Part shown: positions 55,862 to 64,000 of the stretch, piece after piece
Layout of the letters: every line of letters starts with the position of its first letter
Numbering within the stretch: the first letter of the stretch is position 1
Source: Phoronis australis
Lineage: Eukaryota > Phoronida > Phoronidae
Reading direction: 5' to 3'
Assembly (NCBI GenBank): GCA_002633005.1
Contig: NMRA01000807.1
Span: 34,583 to 98,582 of the forward strand
DNA length: 64,000 nucleotides
Program-made: the position numbers and the translations under genes
The notes under the pieces: model-generated
What the model saw: the letters and a program-made list of their open reading frames with translations, nothing else
Databases searched by the model: none
What the model was told of the DNA's origin: nothing

Positions 55862-57082
55862 GAGTTTTTTTGTTTGTTCGCACGATACAGGTCGCAATTT
55901 TCGTCCGATCATCACGAAATTTACTTCCGGAAGTACTGGAAGCCTATTGTTTTTCATCAAAATCGGATCCAAGATGGCGGCTGTGGCGGTCATTTTGTTT
56001 TCATTTAAAGGTTCAAATGCATCTGGAGGCTACAATTTTTTACGTAAAAAGCTAAGAATCGGCACAGTAAATGGACCGGAGGTTTGCTACGAGTATACCG
56101 AAAATTGTTTACTTCCGGTCAAAGATGGCGGAAATATCGGCGATCGCGCATGCGCACCTCGATTTTGGCTTAAAAACGTTTTCTCCTGTAGAGGGCGAAT
56201 TATAAGACCAATTCCTTTGAATTTTTACAGGTATTAGTTTCTTATGACATGCTATTATACAAAGCCAAAAAACCGGAAGTTGCTTTCAAGATGGCGGATC
56301 TGGCGGATGTTGACCCATTTTCAGTCGGGCTGGAGTGTGATTTTAAACGGGAAGAGAAAAAGACGTGATTTTTTGCATGTGGATTCTTTGAAGTATATTT
56401 TTTCAAATGGCCTATAACAACTTTTTTCTCAGACTTACCGTTTTCGAGTTATTTGACTTTGGATTTCTTAAAAAATAGGCAAATTTTAATTTTTTCGAAA
56501 AATTTACGGAATTAGGCGATACCATCAGTTTAGATAGAATTTTGAACGAGCTTTCAGAAGATGTTTTCCATTTTTCGCTAGGACGTCTACTTTTTGAGTT
56601 ATTTGAGATTTTCTGATAACGCTGTTCCTTTGTTGAGCGCTCTTGCTGCATTGATGTTGGTTGAACTAGACTGTAGCCTATTTCTTATTGATTTATAACA
56701 TCTAAGTTTTTTTTTTCACTGTGATATATATTTATTGAAGGATACACAGAACATACAAAGAAATAATAACAAACCCATCTAAGTTCGTCATATGAATGTT
56801 GTGATGTTGTTCATCATCGCCACCACCATCATCATATTCGTCATCATCGTCATCACCTTCGTCATCATCTCCATCGTTGTCTTTTCCCTTAATTTCGCCA
56901 AGTGTCGCTCAAGACTGTAGCCTTTTTCTTACTGATTTCGGACTTCTACGTTCGTCATGTGTATGTTATTATTACTTCTTTTGTTCATCCTCGCCATCAT
57001 CGTCGTCATATTCGTCATCATCTTTATCGTCATCTTTTTGGTTTATTTCGCCAAGTTTCGCTCCTCGGAGCGCTTTCATTTA
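55862..57082 (+). repeat. Family A repeat, copy A4 (best preserved)
   Basis: Carries ACTTCCGGAAGT (55923-55934), AAGATGGCGGC (55971-55981), ACTTCCGGT (56111-56119), AAGATGGCGGA (56122-56132), GCGCATGCGC (56146-56155), CCTGTAGAGGGCGA (56185-56198), ACCGGAAGT (56272-56280) and AAGATGGCGGA (56288-56298), in the same order as A1 and A2. A 70-bp poly(T)-headed insert sits at 56707-56776. Ends at ATTTCGCCAAGTTTCGCTC. Confidence 0.7.
56707..56776 (-). mobile_element. Short 5'-truncated retroposon inserted in A4
   Basis: Begins with a run of T (a poly(A) tail on the minus strand) and is flanked by the 7-bp duplication ATCTAAG at 56700-56706 and 56777-56783. The uninterrupted sequence is seen in A1. 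Length 70 bp and target duplication fit a LINE-driven, heavily truncated insertion. Confidence 0.6.
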
Positions 57083-58884
57083 ATTTGATTTCTTATCAAA
57101 AAATTAATATTAAACGAATAACTAGTGAAGCAACTGTATTTTTTTATAGAAATTTGGAAATGAATAAAGTCAACGTTGCCGCACCCCACCGTCCGTCGAC
57201 TGTGACTCCGGAGCCCGGTCTGCAATCTCCGTCAGGCTCATACTCATACTCGAGATTTCATACTCAAAATCGTGCTCACTGGAGTCGTAGGCCTACTCCA
57301 AAAAGCGTATTTAATGTCACATTTCGAGTAGACTCCAAACGCGTACTCAAATCTGAGAATCAGTTATGATGTGAAATGCAAAACCACGAAAAGTCGCACT
57401 TCATGATTCAGCGCTCCCTATATTCGCATCGACTACCCTAGCAACTAATTTATCGTCAGCTCTCGCTACAAGGAGTATAACGTGGAATGTTGAGTGTTCT
57501 GTAACAATATTATCCTACCATTTCTTGATGCATTTGCCATATCAAGCTTTACTTCTTGAGTTCCTTAGTCCCGCCGGAAAATGGTGTCTCAAGACTGAAA
57601 CCGCTTATCAAAGAAAGTCAGCCGGCCGGAGCGGAGCAGCCAAAATCTCTGACTGATTTAGTCAGGCGTCATTCACCCGGCCTACACTGACTCATTGCTC
57701 CTAAAATTGGCATGGTCACACCAACGATTGACGGCATATTGAAATTATCTTTTTCATTAACGTAGTGGTGGGCCGGTGACCCCGGTACGGGAGTCGGGTA
57801 CCATATCACAGGCCTGCAACCAACATTTTTAAGGGAGAGTTCGAATTGCACATTTTCTTTGAAGGGAGGCCGAATTTCAAAAGTTTGTACCTTAATTGCC
57901 AGCGGTGGTGTTCTTTTCTAGGTTGTCCACGTCAGCCCGAAACTCTGACCGGAGTCGACATTTGGGCCGCAGTTGTTTTATTACTGGTCAACCCCTGTTC
58001 TCTCTTGCATAGAACCCATTGCCGTGTAGGCCTATGCTGAAGTCAAAACTTTGATACTGTATCTTTGCATTTTACCGGGATGTATCAAGTTAGCAGACGT
58101 TTGGCGCGTGAGTTAAAAACACTTCATGTAGTGCACTATAGGCAGGCATTCAGAGTTCATCAGTGAACGGCACGAGACGTCTACTCATAAATCGGCAAAA
58201 CATCCGGAATATCATTCGGGGATGGTAAATGTTTTTGACAGTTGACACTATGTCATATCTTAGCCAATGAAAGCTGAAGATTCGAGAATAAACTTAGATC
58301 TGAGCTCAGGGATGAAAAATTGCTGACGTAACTAACAGTTGTGTTCGTATAACACCTAATTGCGTGCTACAAATCAAAAACAAGGCACCCAACGAACAGG
58401 CAAGAGATGTCTTCTTTATGAGCTCTTTGTCTTTGAGTCGAATTGCCATGAACGCCTTGGGACAAGCAGAATTGCCAAAGTAGGTATCTTTATATTCTAA
58501 GGTGATATGAAGTGATACACGGGTTTTAATCCCTGGGTGTACCTTTGCAATTGGTGTGCCCTGAATCATTATCTTCTTTAAAGGCGTAATATGGTCTTCT
58601 ACAACATTCTCGCATTTTGGGAACCCGTTTTTCTAAACTAAATGATGATCATCAAATTGGTTCTCAAAATCTGGGACTCTCGTAAGTGACTATTGTCCAC
58701 TTCTAAGAATAAAACCTGAATATCTATGATTTAGGAAGTTGTGTATTTGAACGATGAATGTCTTTAAAGCAGTGCTATTGTAGACCAGCGACATGTGATA
58801 AACTCACGTTATCGAATGGTGTAGTGACGTCATTCTTAGGCAATCATCCCTTCAATCATTGACACAAACTTGGTTGAAGGTTTG
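57083..58884. other. No supported gene
   Basis: The 155-codon ORF 56902-57369 begins in family A and runs on by chance. Nothing else recognised. Confidence 0.4.
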
Positions 58885-59014
58885 ACTGTACTTTTTGTTA
58901 GACAGCCTAATCTATACTTGCTCGTAGTCTGTGTGCAATCTCTGTATTTCGATTTCGATATTGTATAGAGACTACTACTAAGTACATATTAAGCTGTCTA
59001 ACAAAAAGTACAGT
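58885..59014. mobile_element. 130-bp foldback element
   Basis: Perfect 22-bp terminal inverted repeats (58885-58906 starting ACTGTACTTTTTGTTAG, and 58993-59014). No ORF, no clear target duplication. Consistent with a MITE. Confidence 0.65.
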
Positions 59015-59812
59015 TGTGTAGCTAAGTTTATGAGTGACAGATCGCAGTACAGCATGAACACGATGAAAGTAACGGTGGTATTGCATTTTTTGCCCTGCTG
59101 TATTGAATTTCACAGTACTTCCCTAGTAGACTTGTTGATGACACCCTGAAGATACGTTGTGAAAAATGTTAACGAATTCGGTTGGTAAATCGCTGAGAAA
59201 TTTCTTTTCAAAAAGTAGTTCACTTTTTGGGACACTCGATATGTTTATTTCATTTCAAGTATTCAAGGTTATGTGGACCCAAAGTTCATTTCCTAATCAC
59301 AGTAAGACTACAGAGCTACCATTACTACTAGTCAACGGGAATGAACACATATATTAGTTAGTGAGGTTGTTCCTGGTATTTGATTCGTGTAGAGAATTTT
59401 AGAATACCGTAATCCTTTGCCAGGAAATGACGTCGGCGATTAGTCCTGTATTTACATGCTATGGTCACGAAAGTGTTGGGACTGGGTGGGAATGTGTACT
59501 TGATTATTAACATAAATACTGAACAACTTGAGAAAGTCTGGTAGTATGCATTTAAGAATGTTTACATCAGGTATCCTGTTCTAGATTTTACTCTAAAAGT
59601 GTGGTATTGTTTTATTTTTGACAAGTTCATTGCAGCACAGGATTTTCGGCTGAAAATGAACCCATGCAGCGTCTCCGTCAGTGCCCATAAGGTGACATAT
59701 TCATATGAAGTATTGCATTTTCAACAAGAGCAACACGGAGCGTTGAAATGCGCCCACGAATACATTGCAAATGGTGTGCTTTCGGGGTTGTTTATTTGTG
59801 TCATAAAAATGG
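59015..59812. other. No supported gene
   Basis: The 116-codon ORF at 59599-59949 has no recognisable domain and its end is formed by the motif array. Confidence 0.4.
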
Positions 59813-61808
59813 CCACTAGATGGCGCAAAAACGTACAATCCATCCGAAAATGGGAACATGTCATTGCTTCTTTAATTGAAAGCTACACACCAAATTTCAT
59901 AGATCCGTTACGGAACATCAAAGAAACAAAGGAAAAGAGAATGAAATGAAATTGCCACTAGAGGGTACATTGTTCATTGGATCCGCCTGAAAGTTGTCAT
60001 TGTCTGTTGTTAGTTTCATGTAAATACACTTACTAATCAAATTAAATATAGATCCTGCAATGGGTTTAGGAGACACAGCTATGGGCGCAAAACAAAACAA
60101 AACTAACACTAGGAGGCGCTACAGTAGTCAAAGTTGTCATCGTCAACCGTCCTCTTCACACTGAGAAGATATACGCCAATTTTCAAAACCATCCTTAGAA
60201 TGATTTGGTTGATGGAGGCTGAGGTAGATGCCAAAAAACAGACTCGAAAACAGCAAAAATGGCCACTAGGTGGCGCAAATACCTTGATTCCATCAGAAAA
60301 CTGGAGGATAGCGTCGTCTCACCAATAGATACCCGTATTCAAAATTTTATGAAATCCGTTGAGGACTTTTGAAGATACAGAGGTAAACGTAAATCTAAAA
60401 TTGCCACCAGGGGTCACACCAGTAATCAGATCCATCCAAAAATCGCCGTCGTCCGTTGGCAACATCATTTAAACACACACTTGCTAAATTTATTAAAGCA
60501 TCTGCAAACGGTTTGGGAGATACAGCCATGGACGCAAAAACGAAACTGCCACTAGGAGGCGCCACTCCAACTTTCACAATTATCCTGAAAGCAGTTTAGT
60601 TGACAGAGGGGTGGACGCCAAAAAACAGAATCAAAAACAGTAAATATGGCCACTAGGTGGCGCAAACTAAATCAAATCCATTTGAAAACAGAAAGATAGC
60701 GTCACCTTTCTAACAGAAGCCAGTACGCCAAATTTTATGAAAATACGTCGAGGACTTTTGAAGATACAGAGGTAAACGTAAAAAATAAAATTTCCACTAG
60801 GTGGCACACCAGTAGTCAGACCTGTCCGAAAGTCGTTGTCGTCAGTTGTCAACATCATGTAAATGCCCTTACTAAATTTAGTAAAGGTCCTACAAACNAA
60901 CGAAACTGCCACTAGAAGGCGCCACTCCAACTTTCACAATTATCCTGAAAGCAGTTTGGTTGACAGAGGGGTGGACGCCAAAAAACAGAATCAAAAACAG
61001 TAAATATGGCCACTAGGTGGCGCAAACTAGGTCAAATCCATTTGAAAACAGAAAGATAGCGTCACCTTTCTAACAGAAGCCAGTACGCCAAATTTTATGA
61101 AAATACGTCGAGGACTTTTGAAGATACAGAGGTAAACGTAAAAAATAAAATTTCCACTAGGTGGCACACCAGTAGTCAGACCTGTCCGAAAGTCGTTGTC
61201 GTCAGTTGTCAACATCATGTAAATGCCCTCACCTTACTAAATTTAGTAAAGGTCCTACAAACGGTTTAGGAGATATAGCCATAGGCGCAAAAAAACGAAA
61301 CTGCCACTAGGAGGCGCCACAGTAGTCGCAGTCGTCGGAAAATCATCGTCAACCGTCCTCTTAACATACATGCCAATTTTCACAATCATGCTTAGAGCGG
61401 TTTGGTTGATAGAGGGATGGACGCTATAAAACAGACTCGAAAACAGTAAAAATCGCCACTAGGTGACTCAAACTATGTAGAATCCATACGAAAACGAGAG
61501 GATATTGTCGTCTCACTAATACTTGCCTATATATCAAATTTTGTGAAAATACGTTGAGGACCTTTGAAGATACAGAGGTAAACGTAAAAACTAAAACTGT
61601 CGCTAGGGGGCACACTGGTAGTCGGATCCTTCCGAAAGTTCGCTCATGCCGTCCCATCCATAAAAGGAACGCATGTGCAAAATTTCACGAGCATACGTCA
61701 ATCGGTTTTGGAGATAGAGCAGCGGACGCTGGACGGACGCCGCCCAGACGGACGGACGGAGATGACGGCATAATGCGTCCACATATAAATATGTGGGCGC
61801 CTAAAAAT
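59813..61808 (+). repeat. Tandem repeat array of CTCF-like motifs
   Basis: Fourteen copies of a CCACTAGGTGGCGC-type motif, all on the + strand, at 59813, 59955, 60106, 60263, 60404, 60549, 60650, 60794, 60909, 61010, 61154, 61304, 61456 and 61600. Six (59813, 60263, 60650, 60794, 61010, 61154) fit the vertebrate CTCF core CCASYAGRKGGCRS exactly; five have one mismatch. Spacing is about 100-155 bp, within units sharing gaagatacagaggtaaacgt and ggagatatagccat. It ends with a GGACGGACGG stretch and gtgggcgcctaaaaa near 61808. Copies at 60909-61154 may be an assembly duplicate. CTCF binding is inferred from the motif only. Confidence 0.7.
60539..61262. repeat. About 360-bp direct duplication across a single N
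   Basis: 60539-60897 (359 bp) and 60899-61262 (364 bp) are nearly identical, with one 5-base insertion near 61231, and the N at 60898 lies between. As at 52893, this suggests an unresolved join, though this region is truly repetitive too. Confidence 0.8.
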
Positions 61809-62124
61809 GCAAGAAGTTTAACTTAAACAGCCCATAATCAGAAACGTAGTGTGCATGTCAGGAAGCACTTGAAGCTTTGCGCACCGGAATTGACCCGAGT
61901 AACCTGTCCGCACTGGTGTGCGAAAATTCGATAGGTAAGGCCTATAAACAAAGATGAACGAACAAAATTTGACAGAAGTAGACACGGCCGTTTAAAGCGT
62001 TCACCGTTGCAAAGCTCAAACGTTGGCTACGTTGTAAAAAATGCAAGCTCGAATGGCGTCAACCTTGAGCCAGTTACATTAGGTAAATACTACAGTTTTT
62101 TTTTACCCCTTTCTCCCCTATTTC

Positions 62125-62264
62125 CATGGGCAGTGCACCATAGGGGGCTGGGGGAGCCCCCCACTTTTTCAGTGCTCCGCTGCACATGGTCTGTAAGCGG
62201 TGCACCACAGGGGGGGCTGAGGAGGCTTTAGCCTCCTACTTTTTTCAGTGCTGCGCCGTAGATA
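62125..62264. repeat. Two tandem foldback mini-elements (copies 5 and 6)
   Basis: Copy 5 is 62125-62187 (starts CATGGGCAGTGCACCATA), copy 6 about 62195-62264 (gtGCACCACAGG to TGCTGCGCCGTAG). The tandem pairing repeats the arrangement at 28.6 kb. Confidence 0.55.
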
Positions 62265-63964
62265 TGCTGCTAAAGCTTTTTAACACATTTCCTGGGACAA
62301 CCTTTAAGTGGTCACTAAAGTCTGTCTCAAGATGCACCGTGCCACCAGAGGACGCGGCTTTCAAAATGTCGGATCTGCATATTGGCTATTGAGCGTTGTA
62401 ATAGCTATTATATTTGAACTTCCTGTTTCACGCAATGGTGAGCGCACAATGTAACTCTAATTTTGCGACGCGAATAAACATTGAGTGGTGAATGTGTTGT
62501 GTCGAGGCATCTTCTGTAACCGGTTTAAACACTAGTGTCATCATCACTATAACAAATTATAAATATGATATACTTTTCGAACGTTGCCAAAATTTTGGGT
62601 CTGGTTCAACTCTTTCGGTTATTTGTAGTTATTTGTAACCCCATTGTAAGTTGGTGCAAATGCCAACCTTTAAACAAACTTATTAGGTATCAGCCCTCTA
62701 TTTCGTGTGTTCGGTAAGATACCGAAAACATTTCTATTTTATAAGATTTCGTCTAGAACTTTCTTCTTTGTTCAGTGTAAAATAAACAAGATTCTTTCTC
62801 TTAAAATTGTTTTGAAGCTCAATTGCCAGCAACCGACTTGTACAAGAAAAATACTCAGAAATATTTTGTGCGCGCTTGGTTTTTGTTAATTTCCATGCAT
62901 CTGCATACTTTGAAATACAAATAAATTTCGTTCATTGGCTGTAGACGTAAAAGCTTTAAAACGTCATGATTTCTTGAATAAGGTCAACTATATTTTAGCA
63001 GATTTCTACCTCGCGTTGCGTGTGCGTGTGTGTGAATGTGTGCCAACGCTGGCTATTTCGAAATGTTACAGTGGACTCGTGTACTGAGTGAATTTTGCAG
63101 TTGGACATATACACCGGCAGTTGAACTTGTGTTAAGCTTACGTATCGCGACAGGGATCGAACAAAAATATTCTCAATTGAATCTTACGGAATTTCTGCAG
63201 TCTGCACAGTCCACTGTTTTCATAAGAGGCAATGAGGTCAAAAATGACCTTATTCCGACGGCTAATCAACGATTTCAAGAAATGTATCCCGTCGCTGGCC
63301 GATTTCACCAAACTAGTAGGGTAACAATCGCAAGGCAAACTTTGAGTAAATTACCAGATTCCGTCCGATGTGACTGTTTTTTTTAGTCGAGTCTCGAGTA
63401 AAGTTTGGAGAACACGGGCCTGATTCGGAATTACAAAGAATCGCGGTAAGTTCGACATTCTTACAAAAAAATTCCAGTGTACACTCTTGAGAAATGTCAC
63501 TGTTACCTCGTGTTATTTACACGTTTCCAAGCTGCGTACTGCTTGCAAACAGTCGAGTTTGCTCAAGTCGTGACAGAAATCTAGGCATGGAAGTGAGTTA
63601 CGGAAGGTGGAGACGCTTTGCATTGTTAGCAGAACGGGTGTTATGTACTGTCTGCGATGAGTGTGACCGGCAAACCAAACAAGACTGCTTGGATTCTGGT
63701 TTCGTATGTTACGGATGCGTAATGTCAAGAATAGCTACAACGCCCGTATACTTTAGGAGTTTTATGTTAGGAATATAGTTGTATGAGATAATTAGATCGC
63801 GCCGTTCCGTTGATTCAGTTTGTGAAATGATATTTCAAATCTAAACAAGTGTGTAGTTTATCTACATAAATAACAAGCGTGAATTGCGTGCTGTAAAAAA
63901 CTTTCCAGCACTCACGTGACCTACAGAACAATCTAGCAAGGAGAAATGTGTCTTTATATTATCA

Positions 63965-64000
63965 TAGGCGGATTTAGGGGGGGGGGGCCAGGGGGCCCGG
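63965..64000. mobile_element. G-rich transposon-like terminus cut by the window end
   Basis: The sequence aggcggatttagggggg followed by ccagggggcccgg looks like the end of a G-rich hAT-type element similar to family C, but only 36 bases are present. Confidence 0.25.

Larger units (their letters stand above)
61809..64000. other. No confidently supported gene
   Basis: Besides the foldback pair and a lone CTCF-like CCACCAGAGGACGC (62342-62355, one mismatch), a 116-codon ORF at 63036-63386 (MCANAGYFEMLQWTRVLSEF...) has ordinary composition and is followed by a good donor (atcgcg|gtaagt at 63446), and a Cys-rich 94-codon ORF at 63494-63778 (CTVCDECDRQ...CYGC) follows. They could be the start of a gene running off the window; no family recognised. 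Confidence 0.3.

Noticed and set aside
56902-57369. 155-codon plus-strand ORF
   Set aside because: Begins in family A microsatellite sequence and leaves the repeat by chance.
60667-61218. Two near-identical minus-strand ORFs (MMLTTDDNDF...)
   Set aside because: Products of the duplicated array around the N; not independent genes.
59813-61613. Coding tandem-repeat protein in the motif array
   Set aside because: Unit lengths are not multiples of three and all frames are broken.

Overview
This is a eukaryotic, intron-rich, AT-leaning and repeat-dense window, most likely from a marine invertebrate of the bilaterian lineage. A deuterostome such as a hemichordate would fit, but the sequence alone does not settle the phylum. 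The reasons are one clearly spliced animal gene with GT-AG introns up to 10.9 kb long, Penelope-like retroelements carrying hammerhead ribozymes, CR1/L2-like LINE relics, and an array of motifs matching the bilaterian insulator protein CTCF. Bacterial features (operons, ribosome binding sites, CRISPR) are absent.

The one protein-coding gene that can be rebuilt with confidence is a FAM20C-type secretory-pathway protein kinase on the + strand. It has seven coding exons between 27004 and 51579 that join in frame to a 547-residue type II membrane or secreted protein. It keeps the ATP-binding lysines, the ion-pair glutamate, the catalytic Asp in MDRHHY and the metal-binding Asp in DNGRGFGK. A splice acceptor just upstream of the start codon implies an upstream 5'UTR exon, and a poly(A) signal lies about 100 bp after the stop.

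Layout: 1-5.3 kb is mostly unassigned, with a hAT-like repeat, a foldback mini-element and a broken copy of an unknown small gene (a second, open copy lies inverted at 42 kb). From 5.3 to 13.2 kb is a nested transposon complex. Three copies of a roughly 1.2 kb repeat (family A) hold ETS, YY1, NRF1 and CTCF-like motifs. One copy is split by a CR1/L2-like LINE, which is itself split by an inverted pair of Penelope-like elements, and by a second Penelope-like element with a 12-bp target-site duplication. The Penelope ends carry hammerhead ribozyme motifs. From 13 to 27 kb are microsatellites, a 27-bp minisatellite, a duplicated block and foldback MITEs, with only weak candidate exons. From 27 to 51.6 kb is FAM20C, whose introns are full of repeats and LINE relics. 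From 51.7 to 59.8 kb are an assembly-type duplication around an N, a PIF/Harbinger-like MITE with a matching empty site elsewhere, and a fourth family A copy. From 59.8 to 61.8 kb is an array of 14 same-strand CTCF-like motifs (three may be assembly duplicates). The last 2 kb hold foldback elements and unassigned ORFs.

The coding gene and the repeats do not form one pathway. The notable regulatory potential lies in the repeats: family A and the 60-61.6 kb array could spread promoter-type or insulator-type binding sites near FAM20C, which is inference from motifs only.
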